Shown piece by piece: positions 1 to 9,618 of a stretch of 23,776 nt of DNA (position 1 is its first letter; the number at the start of each line of letters is the position of its first letter). The notes under the pieces were generated by a model that saw only the letters and a program-made list of their open reading frames with translations, searched no databases and was not told the DNA's origin. The position numbers were made by a program, and so were the translations under genes. The DNA lies in assembly GCA_001579985.1 (NCBI GenBank), contig LRSR01012473.1, positions 1 to 23,776 of the forward strand, given 5' to 3'. Source of the DNA: Hypsibius dujardini. Lineage: Eukaryota > Tardigrada > Eutardigrada > Parachela > Hypsibiidae.

Positions 1-690
1 TATCATTTTATCATGATGTGACGCTGCTATCTGTTACCTATGCTAGAATACGGTCAAACAGCATAATTCAGCAATCAATCAACATAAATTGTGGTAACAT
101 ACGTAGCGCCCTCTATGTGCCACCTCTGAAGAGTTTTTTATTATTTTAAAATACAAGTTTTGGAAACGGGGAACTTTTCTCAACGGAGAGAGCAAGAGCA
201 CATTTTTACGCATTTTTGAAATGCAGTAGAAGTAAGAGATTTTGGGTCACAGAGTGGGGGGAGCCCCTTGTAAGTACAGGGGAAGTCTATTGTATCCGAC
301 ATTTGAACTTCCAGCCACCTCTTTTCCTGGCCGAATTGGAATCAGTACCAGCACTCTGGCACCCAGCGTTTAAATTTAATTTTTCTTAAATTAGTAGTCA
401 ACTAAATTAAATTTAAAAAATAAAAGTTAATTTTTTTAATTTATTAGCTTATTAAGTTAATCTTCAATTTAAATTTTCAATATTCACAATTGACTGACAT
501 AAGCGTAATACTTTTAAGAGGATTAGGAGAGGAGCAATTTACATATTCCAAAAAATGGCTTGAATGTCAAGAGTTTTTCCAAAATTGGCCCGCTCTCCGA
601 CTTAATATAAAAGAATATTACGTTTATGCAGAAGAATAAAACCTGAAATAAAATCTGTCCCAACTTTTCAGAAACGGTCTTCTGTTTAGC
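1..690. other. AT-rich stretch, no gene recognised
   Basis: No convincing coding exon was found on either strand. Bases 370-480 are very rich in TTAAAT and AAATTAA words. If the receptor gene to the right continues past its fourth exon, its missing 3' exons should lie here or beyond the left edge. I looked on the minus strand for the expected continuation and could not identify it. Confidence 0.5.
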
Positions 691-696
691 CGGGAA

Positions 697-1172
697 AGGG
701 GCCGGAACGAAACTTGAAATTCTGAGTGGCCTGAAATTGTTTCTCTAAATATGCAATAATATGTTCCGATTTTATCAAAAGGTTTCATCTCGAACCGAGC
801 TCTGGTTTGGCCGGCAAAAAATTGGGAAGTTTAACCAGAGACATCAATGAGTTCTCATTCATTTTCACTGTTGATTGATTGATTATTTAATTCTGCGCAG
901 TTATCTTTAAAGAAGTAATTTGAAATCCCGAAGGAAGTTACGAATTTTTTCTTTAAACTTTGTAATTCCACAAAAATAATCAATCAATCAATCTATCAAT
1001 CATGAAAATGAATGAGAACGCATTGATGTCCCCGGTTAAACTTCCGATTTTCTGCCGGCCAAACCGGAGCTCGATTCAAAATGAAACTGTATGATAAAAT
1101 CAGTATCTATTATCGTACATTTAAAGAATAAATTTCAGGTCAGTCGGAGTTTCCAATTCCGTTCCGACCCCT
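697..1172. repeat. Long imperfect foldback (inverted) repeat
   Basis: The left arm (about 697-889) is matched in reverse complement by about 977-1172, with a spacer near 90 bases. Matching landmarks are GGCCGGAACGAAAC against GTTCCGACCCC, GGTTTGGCCGGC against GCCGGCCAAACC, and TCAATGAGTTCTCATTC against GAATGAGAACGCATTGA. Arm identity is roughly 80 percent by eye, so this looks like an old element. It lies downstream of the last receptor exon seen, on that gene's minus strand. No protein is encoded and no target duplication was identified. Confidence 0.75.
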
Positions 1173-1332
1173 TATGAGCTGCACTATTCAGTGGCAATGT
1201 ACATCCAGAAAAGAAAAAAACAACAGAATATCCAGATTTGATAAGTCTCATTATATGAGAAATTTTTAACCGAAATTGCAGGATTATCCTTCCAATCAAA
1301 AATTTTCTCGAACGAACGACCTCACCACTCAC

Positions 1333-4300
1333 TTTCGCTAAGACGATAATGGTTTCATAGCTCGCTATCACAGGAGAGCTAATCTGAATATTTGGGTAGA
1401 GATACACCAGAGTCAGGTAAAAATGGGAAATGCGTGGGAAAAGAATGACGTCAGTACCATTTCACCGGGTCCGTATGAGTAGTTGTAGGTCGTTGCGGAG
1501 CGTGTTGTTACGAACACCGCATCGTCCTGCGGTAAACTCCGATTGCGATCGAATGTGACGACAAAGAGCTGCCGGAACGCCTCCTTCACGACCTACCCAA
1601 ACGCAGATGGGAAATATTTAGCATCTAAACTTAATTATAACAGTTTAACAAGGGGTTGGTGCGCGCTTCGCCGTCCGAGTGAACAGGTCTTGCAATATCG
1701 ATCGATAGCTGTGACTTTAACCTACCTATTGATACTAAAAGCTAATCCGGAGCTTGCGAAATAAGATCACAATTTGCATGATTCATACGCCCCTCCTCCT
1801 TCAACAACTGAACAACTGATTATGCAAACCATGCCATTGATTGGTCGATTGTTTTAAATTAGGAAGTGGTTAATAAGCAAAACAAAACAAAACAATCGAC
1901 CAATCAATGGCATGGTTTGCATAATCAGTTGTTCAGTTGTTGAAGGAGGAGGGGCGTATAAATCATGCAAATTGTGATCTTGTTTCGCAAGCTCCGGATT
2001 AGCTTTTGGTATCAATAGGTAGGTTAAAGTCATAGCTATCGATTGATATTGTGAGACTTGTTCACTCTGGCGGCGAAGCGCGCACCAACCCCTTGTGAGA
2101 CTCGTGAGTGGTCACTCCGCCGGACCGCGCGACTTTCGTGTATCGCTTTCTCACTCGCTTGTCCGCTAACTTTCGCCTTGTTCTAACTGTCCGGCGAGCC
2201 TATAAATAGTGCTGCTCACCATTTAATCATTATGCTTCCCTCCTTACGGTTTTCTTCTTATTCTTCTTATTTTTATTGAATTTGTTTTCAGTTGATGTAT
2301 GGCCGTCACAACGGCCGGGGTTCGTCTTCGGTATCGATGGTGCCAATAAAGATAAAAACCGTATTCCCCTGAATATTTACTTCCCTCCGTCGGAAACAGT
2401 TATATGGATCCATCAGCCTAATTGATTGGTCCCTGAAATTGGATTACAAATCGGGTTCCTGCTACACAGAACAAAGACAGCCTATCTGGATGCATACATC
2501 GTCATGCCCGTCACCAGTCCTCCAGTGTATTTCCTGATAACTTGGCGCCACATACGGCCAGGAACAGAAGTAGACATACTCGTTCGTTGTCATGTTGCTC
2601 CGTTGGGCATGGATCTGTTCCGGAAATATCGTCGTCAACCAACACGTTTTCTCGTGACAACAAACAAACGCTTATGCAACACGTGTGTTAATATATCGCT
2701 TACCATAAATTCCCTCGTTAAAGAGAAACTCAGGCCCAACCAGATGACTGAAAAAAATCCAAATCTCCTTAATTACTGTATATAAAAATATTAAGTTTTT
2801 ATTGTATCCGTATATAAAAAATAATGTTGACTGTTTTATTATTTTACTATTCTGGTTGCAGGTTACTGTATATCAATATATTATGTGTTCTTGTATCTAT
2901 CTATACAAATATTCAGTTTGTTTTATTATTTGCGTTATTTTCATTGTGATAAATCACATTTTTGAATGAGGGATAGAGCCATACCTCTGCTAGCTGCTGC
3001 CGCTCGTTTCAATAAGCCGTCAAAGTCCACCGTTTGTGATGCAGCACTGTTGAAGGTGATCGAACTGACACGTACACCCACGCCAAGGGCTCTGGGTATT
3101 TGGAAGTTTTGGCAGATGGAACGAAAGTATGCCACGTCTCCGTTCGCGTCGCAGATCATGAAGAGAATCGTCCAGTGGTAGTGGTGCAGCAGGGCTCGGA
3201 AACCCTGCACTAGCACGGTGTGATGCGAGAGTGCACAGGTGATGGTCGTAGGGAATAGTGTCTTGTCGCTGATCCGTCCGTCCGTTCCAACACTAGTACG
3301 ATTCTGGTCAGTAACCACGTTGCGAGACACTTTTTCATGCCAGACGCAGAAGGACCGAAGACTTTCAAAGGGCGTTTTCCGCTCGATTGCACACAACTCG
3401 TCCTCTCTCATCTGTTTCGATTCGCGCGCACGGGCAAACGCGGAAAGTGTGATTCTTCCGTTCGTGCGTTTGCCCGTACGCGCAAATAGACACAGGTCAG
3501 GCAGAATGAGTTGTGTACAACCGAGCGGAAAACGCCCAATGAAAATCTCAGGTTCTCCTGCGTCGCGTACGAAAAATTGTCTTGCAACGTTGTGACTGAC
3601 CAGAACTGAACTTGGAAATTAACGTTCAAACGAACAGTTAGCTTCCACTTACGTCGATACGAACAGCACATTCAGCTCTGAAAATTTTTCCAAAAGTGCA
3701 ATGTTAATCAAACTACGCAGTACTCTTATGTCTAGACAACTTAAATGTCTCTGATTGTGATATGCTGTGCATAATTCAAATCGTTATTGGTCTTACCGCT
3801 CAAAAGTGGAGCAAGGCTCAACGTTGCTGACCCACATGCTGAAAACAGGTTAACGTGGCCATTTTTGAATTTGTTGAATTGCGAAAACAAAAATATAACT
3901 CGAAGGATCGTAAGCTAATTTCTGAATGTAGCTCAAATATGTGCGATGCGACGTGAAAGATTTCAAATAAAGTTTTGTAAATAACTTAAAAGGAAAACGC
4001 CTTTATTGTTTTATAAATAAACATAAAATTTTGCACAATAATTTGAAATTACAGCAATCAGGAGCTTCATACGAAAATCCCCTAATTGTTTTATAAATAA
4101 AGATAAAATTTGCACAATTATTTGAAATTACAGCAATCAGAACTTTTATATTTGTACGTCAACTGAACTTTTATAAGTAAGCTGAACCTTTATACGTCAA
4201 CTCTTATAGACTAGTCTGCTTTCCTTCAAGGTCCAGTTACGTACTGGGTCCAAGAAAGACCTTCAAGTCACTAGCCGTTGAAGGTTTAACGTTCTCATTC

Positions 4301-4581
4301 CCATAGTAAGTCTTGGCCGCTAAATCGGCAATGTTGTCGGCAAAGACCGTACATTCCTGCATTTTCGGTTGAAAAACTAAGCTGAGATTCATCCGGAGTT
4401 GGGGAGCGTACTGCCGGTTGACCAGCTCCACGGCGGCTTCGATGGCTGGCACGACTGTGACGTACTGGTAGGATCCAATAGCGACGACCGTCACCGACAG
4501 TGGTGGAGACCCACTCACAGAGCAAGCATTTGATAAGGAACATGTTAGGACGAAGATCTGAAAGGTTGTTAACTTTGACAT
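1333..4581 (-). CDS. ANF-receptor-type ligand-binding protein (receptor guanylate cyclase-like), 3' incomplete
   Basis: Four exons read on the minus strand: 4581-4241, 3406-2985, 2670-2498 and 1383-1333. Donors and acceptors are GT/AG and the phases fit throughout (2, 1, 0), giving 987 open bases, or 329 residues. Residues 1 to about 24 form a signal peptide (MSKLTTFQIFVLTCSLSNAC). The domain core follows with VVPAIEAAVELVNRQ and VFLGPST. Exon 2 carries VTDQ, ISDKTLFPTT, and HYHWTILFMICD. Exon 3 carries NMTTNEYVYF then GDGHDD, and exon 4 SYETIIVLAK. This order is that of the extracellular ANF_receptor fold found in natriuretic-peptide receptors and membrane guanylate cyclases, which sit in the plasma membrane and bind peptide ligands. 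The transmembrane, kinase-like and cyclase parts were not found, so family membership rests on the ectodomain alone. The exon 2 acceptor, ATGAG|A, has a poor pyrimidine tract and is the weakest junction. The gene could be a pseudogene truncated by the repeats at its 3' end. Confidence 0.72.
1650..2094. repeat. Large near-perfect inverted repeat (foldback element)
   Basis: Bases 1650-1853 and 1889-2094 are reverse complements over about 204 bases with only scattered mismatches, separated by a 35-base loop. Landmarks are GGGGTTGGTGCGCGCTTCG on the left and CGAAGCGCGCACCAACCCC on the right. The high identity suggests a young duplication or ongoing gene conversion. It sits in the intron between exons 3 and 4 of the receptor gene. 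The 73-codon ORF at 1543-1764 overlaps the left arm and is probably not a gene. Confidence 0.9.
2095..2360 (+). promoter_or_regulatory. TATA box followed by AATAAA, LTR-like module
   Basis: TATAAATA lies at 2201-2208 inside a GC-richer stretch, and AATAAA at 2345-2350, about 140 bases downstream. A core promoter followed closely by a polyadenylation signal, with no gene between, is the layout of a retrotransposon LTR. No second LTR, primer-binding site or pol sequence is visible, so a solo LTR is only a suggestion. Confidence 0.3.
3297..3612. repeat. Inverted duplication of part of receptor exon 2
   Basis: The left arm (about 3297-3465) contains the 5' half of receptor exon 2 on the minus strand. 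The right arm (about 3466-3612) carries a diverged copy on the plus strand. Read on plus from about 3508, the copy gives ELCTTERKTPNENLRF and ends with CNVVTDQN before a stop. The exon gives ELCAIERKTPFESLRS and RNVVTDQN at the same places. The copy is preceded by a plausible acceptor, GTCAGGCAG. The arms are adjacent with almost no spacer, at the 5' edge of exon 2. Confidence 0.8.
4002..4140. repeat. Direct duplication, about 57-bp units
   Basis: Two direct copies are seen at about 4003-4059 and 4084-4140. Both contain ATTGTTTTATAAATAAA and TTTGAAATTACAGCAATCAG. They lie in the first intron of the receptor gene. Shorter CTTTTATA and ACGTCAACT words repeat just downstream, up to about 4207. 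Confidence 0.75.
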
Positions 4582-4962
4582 TTTCAGGTTCCGGAAATTT
4601 TATTCGATTTACAAAAGATAGACAAAAAAAATGAAGGCGAGAGAAAAACTGTTCGGAGGATAGGACGTACAGGCAATATACGTACAGTCTAATGAGGTTT
4701 TTCTGCCAGTAATATTAGATCCGTGCTTCAAAAATGCCCGGAACAGAGTATACCAAAATGACAATAATATTTTGTGGAATGAACTAACAAATGGATAGGC
4801 AAGGGTTCTCTGTTCTGGTGGGATCGATTAGTAGTCTTTCACGGAACGGTTACAGCGGACCACGAAGACGGTGGGAGGGGGGAGGGCTTCAAAGCGGCAA
4901 GTCTACGTTAGTGGTCGATTTCATTACGTTGGGATCTGAAAGCATGGTTCGAAGGTGCACCT

Positions 4963-5220
4963 ATGTTCCCGCTGCTTGTTCTTTTTCCCAATCGCGTTCC
5001 CTTTCCCGTTCCCGTTCCCGCTCCTACTCCTGCTCCTGTTCCAATCTCAGTTTGCGTGTCCGTTTCCGTTTTTATTCCTGTTCCTGCCTCAATTTCCGTT
5101 TCCGCTCCCGGTCCCGTCCCTGTTCCTGTTTCTGTTTCCATTCCTGGCACCGTTCTTGTTTTCCTTCCCGTTCCAGTTCCAGTGTTCGGTTCCGTCCTGT
5201 TCCTGTTCCTGCTTCTCTTG
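4963..5220. repeat. Degenerate hexanucleotide (TTCCCG/TTCCTG) repeat
   Basis: About 250 bases of pyrimidine-rich plus strand are built from TTCCCG, TTCCTG, TTCCGT and similar six-base units. Because the unit is a multiple of three, all frames on both strands stay open, which creates long spurious ORFs. On the minus strand the repeat lies in the position of intracellular loop 3 of the GPCR pseudogene and would encode Thr-Gly/Glu-rich repeats. Confidence 0.85.
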
Positions 5221-5973
5221 CTGTACGCGGAATCACTACAACAGCACAACGACTGGACTTCAGCCACATGGAAATCAACACAATGGTCACTATTGTCATC
5301 ATCAGCGGAACGTAAATATACAGCGCCAAGAGCCATCCAAATTTTGGGATTGACATAGGTCACCACACGATTCCCCAAAGGACTCATTTCGTACTTGGAA
5401 TCCTGCTCAAACATGAGCGGCACGGTCACACCCACCATCAAGACCCAACAGACCGCAAGTTCCACCACGTGAAAACTCCTGCGATTAATCACTCGGTACT
5501 ATGTCGGGTAGTACAACCCAATGAGGCGATTGACCGCCAGCAGAGCTTCCGCAAAATTAATCAGATAGTAGAGGGCCATGCTGGCGGGCTGTTGAAACAC
5601 GCAGATTTCGCAGCGAGCCAGGCTCCTTACCGTTCGCTCGAGACTTGGCCGCCAGCCAGACGGCGTGAATTTCCACCTGCATTACCGTAGCCAGGAGGAT
5701 GAACGGACACGAAAGTAGATGAGCGATGAAGATACCGGCACCATTGCGGAGAGTCCGGGACTTCAAAATCATCACTAGCAGACATCCGTTGGTGTGGAAT
5801 CCGCCGAAGCAAAGGACGGCAGCAACGGCGACCCAAGCATGAATCTGGCGGTCGGATGTGCATGATGAATGATGAATGTGGCAAAAGTGGTTAAAGTAAG
5901 TTGACTTTAACGCAATGGTATTCCCTAATACTGGTGGGGATTTATTTTGCTCTCTATTTTGGCAGTAGGACAA
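5070..5973 (-). pseudogene. Decayed rhodopsin-type GPCR, TM1-TM5
   Basis: Three reading frames together spell the first five helices of a G-protein-coupled receptor. Block 1 (about 5860-5645) has TM1 with TNGCLLVMILKSR, then the loop RTLRNGAGIF leading into TM2 (IAHLLSCPFILLATV), and ends at WLAAK. Block 2 (about 5640-5326) has ARCEICVFQQ, with the usual TM3 cysteine, then INFAEALLAVNRLIGLYYPT and TM4 (ELAVCWVLMVGVTVPLMF). NRL replaces the usual DRY. Block 3 (about 5325-5230) has TM5, YIYVPLMMTIVTIVLISMW. Frameshifts separate the blocks near 5640 and 5311-5325, and a TAG stop lies at 5500-5502. Loop 3 then runs into the hexanucleotide repeat, and TM6-TM7 were not found. Several breaks and the missing 3' end favour a pseudogene. 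Short introns or assembly errors could explain one break but hardly all. The ligand class is unknown. Confidence 0.75.
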
Positions 5974-8124
5974 ATTTGCGATGTTTTATTACAGCGAAGG
6001 ACGCAAATTTAATAATTTAGGGTCATAATTTGTGCCCCGAATTTTATTTAAATTAAAAAGGTCCTGTGCAACGCGCAGTGTGCGATGCATTCATAAAGTG
6101 TGCATTGCACAATGCACAGGTGTGAGACGCCGACGGTTTCCAAAAATTTACGACAGTTTGTGGTGTCGTTTGATCTGCTATTCTCATGTTTTAGTACGGA
6201 AGAAGACGTCACAAGTAAAACAGGTAAATACTAGTACGGAATGAATTGTTTCGCCATGAATGGGTTTTTATCCTGATTCCCGTTTTGAACAGGCCGTTCA
6301 ACGACGTGGTTTCTTTTTCGCTGGTCTTAGCCGGATGTCATTATTCGTCTGCGCAGCTTTGATGGAATTTTGCTGGAATACTGCGAGAAGTTAAGTTGCT
6401 TTAGTGTAATAAATTCCTTTCACTGTTGCGTGAGTGTTTGGTTTCTCAGCCTTTAAGTTTGTTCTAATAAATCGAATGAAACTATAGGTACAGGTTACAG
6501 GTTAACTGACTGCTGCAGGTTTTGCACTGACATTAAGTTTTACCTCCAAAAGTGTTTTCAATCAATCAATCTACCCCTGTTCGTTGTGCGCCACATTTTC
6601 TCAACGGCCGACATGCCAAATGCAAAACCCTGTTGTAACGGAAAGAGATTTTTATTTGTTCAATATGTTGCTAATCACTAACTAGTTCAATGAAAAACTG
6701 AATTTTTCTTTTCAGGTGGCAGGAAGGAGGTTTAGCTCTATTACCGACAGCGAAGGAGAATGATCGCTATTGCTGCTGTTGATTTTTCCCATTTCGGCGT
6801 TTTTCAGTTGGAGCTATTGCACGGGCCATAAAATTCTGGCCATTAATATTCCAAATCATTTTCCGTTAATTTTGATTAAAATGGTACAATTTTGTCCTAA
6901 TGGCACAAATTTGGTCTTTCTGCGTGTAAACAACATTTGTCATACGGCCAAATATAGAACGTTTAAGAGCACGAAATGTGGAATAAATTAAGACCCAAAT
7001 AAAGTCCGGAAAAGGCCTCGAAATTTTTTTTCGGACCTTGCAAAACTCGTCAAGGATTGCTAGTGTTCAGTCCCTTTCTGGAGTATGGTAGAGTTCCATA
7101 GTATATTATAGCCTCGCGCTATGGAAACTTCCTTTCAGATCGGCGAGTTACAGTATATGCTGCAAATGGCCGAGAACTCTGAAGAGTAACTCACAATTCA
7201 GTTTTGTAGCATTGACTGATGATTTAATAGAATCATCTTATTGAATTGGAATGAACTGGACATGCTTGATGTGTGCTTTCTCAAGGTAGTGAAGGGATGC
7301 GGTACAAGAATGCCATACTAGTACCAGTATCTCATCTGATCACCTCCCATGCCCTTTTGTGGGGAAGTAAAGCTTTGTCTAGGAAGATATGACTGAACAA
7401 GAGGGTTATACCCCATAATACCCGATTGAAAACAATTCTAGTTATACACGGAAACTTGAATGGAACACGGATGAATTTCCGTACTGTCTCCTCATATATC
7501 TTATACAGGGTAAAGATAAAATTTGTAATCTATGAAAAGGAGTCCTATAGCTCGTTAGCTTCATATGCAGCTTGAACGAACAGGAATGATTAGAGAATTA
7601 ACGAAATTTAATGCTGCGGCGGCTATCAATGTCGGTCGTTTTTACAGTTTCCTGCATTTGTGTGGACGTGACGTCAGCGGCCATTAGGGATCGGGGAATA
7701 GGTTCTTGCTCTTCTCCCGGAATCCCGGAACAGCCTAATGCAGCATATTAAGGTCCGTGAAAGGAGGTTATTGTTGGGTTGCGGAAAGGATTGGTTGCTC
7801 GGAAAGAGAGGCACGGTTTCTCCGAAAGTTTATTCTACGAGTATATAGTAATTAGATCGAAGCAACAAAATCAGAAAGTTAATCTGACGTATTCTGGGAG
7901 CTAACAACAGGGAACCGACAGACAGTACTAGGGGGATGAGATTTCAGCGGGATCGATCAGCAGCACCATTAAAACCAGCACCATCACAACCGCTGAAAAC
8001 GGCGAAATACTAAAAACATATACGTTCTCTTTCAATAAATTCTGTTTGAACATGAGATGCCAAACCTCTGCACCAACCAAAGCTAAAATTTACAACTGAT
8101 GTTGAGGAAGATACGATTGAGGTG
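5974..8124. other. Long stretch without a convincing gene
   Basis: No exon chain with coding character was found on either strand. Visible items are a short palindrome, TGTGCATTG-CA-CAATGCACA, near 6100-6119, a TCAATCAATC word near 6560, and TTCCATAG...CTATGGAA near 7094-7123. A possible acceptor, TTCTTTTCAG, occurs at about 6715, with a short open stretch after it that soon stops. The ORF at 6770-6991 is AT-rich and looks random. Confidence 0.5.
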
Positions 8125-9001
8125 TCACAAATATCGATTAGGAGCCTTCCGCAAGTTCGGCCGGGTATTCAGGAGGTACTTCTCCATTTCCCGGCGTTCA
8201 AGTGCAATTCCGTCCTTCTCCTTGTCGGTGAGGTGGGCTTCGGAGACGCGGTCCCAGTCTTGCGGCGGCAGTTCGTAGGTCGTCGGGACGTTGGCCGGTC
8301 GCTCCGGAGCTCCGACGGTGGTTTCGAGCGCGTCCCACAGCAGCTGCGCCAGTCGCGGACCGGGATCCACATCCGGATGGCCCTGTTGAATAACGAGCCG
8401 TTAGACGATCCATTTCATGCTCATTTAGCTCAGGGGTAGTGCAACGCTCGTGCGAAAATTGACTTGTATCCGATACATGATCCGATACAAAAAACGGATA
8501 TACGATACATGATCCGATACAAAAAACGGATATACGATATATGATCCGATACAACTTATTTGAGGCATTTTCGCACGAGACAGTCACACGGTCTTAGGTT
8601 AATAAATGATAATCTACTAACGGAGCCAATCAATCAATACATCAATCAATCAAGCACCAAATTCATCGCTCAATCGAGAGTGTATTATCATTCCCGAAAG
8701 CACCCTCGAATGGATCTCAAATGGATCTCGCTTCTCATCAAACCATGCTCATTCAACAAGTTTCAGGGTTTTACTGCAAGCTCATCCGCCATACCAGAAT
8801 TGCTCCGTACGCGATGTCGCAAATTTGCTTGTTGACCGGGGTCTGGAGCTGCGTCCGCAGGTCGTCCACCAGCATGAGCATCTTCTCCTCGTAGGTGCAT
8901 CCTTCTTCATTTCTAGCCTTCTTGCGTGGTCGGGGAGCGTCATCCTCAGAAACAAATCCGAACAATGGTTCCTGCGGATCTTCGTCTTCGAATTCCGCCA
9001 T
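8125..9001 (-). CDS. Unknown acidic protein, 154 residues, two exons
   Basis: Exon 1 runs 9001-8795 (69 codons) and exon 2 runs 8382-8125 (85 codons plus TGA). The intron, 8794-8383, is bounded by CTG|GTATGG and ATTCAACAG|GGC, phase 0. The ATG at 9001 is the first in frame after an acceptor-like TTTTCAG at about 9026, so a noncoding leader exon may exist upstream. The N-terminus is acidic (MAEFEDEDPQEP), followed by the basic cluster RPRKKAR, which could be a nuclear localisation signal. The middle has YEEKMLMLVDDLRTQL and DIAYGAIL, then PRLAQLLWDALE, and a charged C-terminus ends in RKAPNRYL. No signal peptide or membrane segment is seen. I do not recognise the family. The clean phase and coding composition make a real gene likely. 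It is divergent from RPL35 and shares a roughly 600-base spacer with it. Confidence 0.68.
8421..8458 (+). other. tRNA 5'-half-like sequence (pol III A box)
   Basis: TTTAGCTCAGGGGTAGTGC, followed by CGCTCGTGCG, resembles the D-arm and start of the anticodon arm of an alanine- or valine-type tRNA, and fits the TRGCNNAGNGG A box. No matching T-arm or B box follows, so this is not an intact tRNA gene. It may be a tRNA-derived SINE head, partly overlapping the left TIR of the neighbouring element. Confidence 0.3.
8447..8579. repeat. Short TIR-bounded element with 32-bp tandem repeat
   Basis: CTCGTGCGAAAAT at 8447-8459 is matched exactly by ATTTTCGCACGAG at 8567-8579. Between them a 32-base unit starting GATACATGATCCGATAC repeats about 2.6 times from 8472 to 8553. 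The element lies in the intron of the unknown acidic-protein gene. It resembles a small non-autonomous transposon; no clear target duplication was seen. Confidence 0.7.
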
Positions 9002-9618
9002 GTCAAGCACCTGAAGCGTTTTCCGCTGAAAATTAAATTATAAAATGATTGAGAAATCTAATTGATTGAGGAGCGCAGCAAACGGGTAGCGACTGGACTT
9101 GGATTGAGGCGCGAATCCCGGAAGCGTTGGGGAACTCTTTCTGTAAGTGCGCGGACTTTCAAAATGTATACCACAAACGGCTTTCCATATCAGCGCATTA
9201 ACTTTAATTGCCACAACCGGGGCGCCATAAGTTGCTGTCATCTGAGTAGGTTGCTTAATGTATTCCTTTATGTCGATCACAACATACCCGAAACAAACAT
9301 TTTAATGTCACTCTTTTTTCAACTTTCTTTAAATTCATTTAATAGGTAACAAACATCTGATATGATAAATGTAAAAATTATTAGTTTGGAAGAGAAGAGT
9401 TCGGGGAAAAATAAACTCAGGAATGTCTAGTTTGCGCAGTTTCCCTATTCGGCGTGCCAATAGCCCAATATAAATTTGCCACACATGCCGTGTGTGTGAT
9501 TTACACGGAAAAATTCTCCCAGCAGAAACAGCGGTTCCTCGTTTTCTTTGCCCGGTTCTCCACACTTCCATCCAGGAAGTTTATTTTCCACCGTGATTAT
9601 TCGAGTTTCCCCATCAAA
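9002..9618. promoter_or_regulatory. Divergent spacer with RPL35 promoter
   Basis: The spacer lies between the starts of the minus-strand unknown gene and RPL35. The part close to RPL35 (about 9535-9615) is pyrimidine-rich on plus, with TTCCTCGTTTTCTTTGCCC and TTTCCCC just before the ATG. That is compatible with the 5' terminal oligopyrimidine leader usual for ribosomal protein mRNAs. The transcription start cannot be fixed from sequence. ORFs inside the spacer have no recognisable content. Confidence 0.4.

Noticed and set aside
1135-1407. 90-codon minus-strand ORF as a whole gene
   Set aside because: Only 1383-1333 fits as receptor exon 4, between CAG and GTGAGT. The rest runs into the foldback repeat and has no coding character.
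2426-2785. 119-codon plus-strand ORF
   Set aside because: The opposite strand carries receptor exon 3 with NMTTNEYVYF in correct splice phase, so the plus ORF is a shadow.
4791-5358. Long plus-strand ORFs rich in Ser, Arg, Phe and Pro
   Set aside because: They are produced by the hexanucleotide repeat, which keeps every frame open. The minus strand shows GPCR helices on the flank.
6600-6770. Short exon pair starting ATGCCAAATGC and following TTTTCAG
   Set aside because: Both pieces are a dozen codons or less, with nearby stops and no recognisable content.
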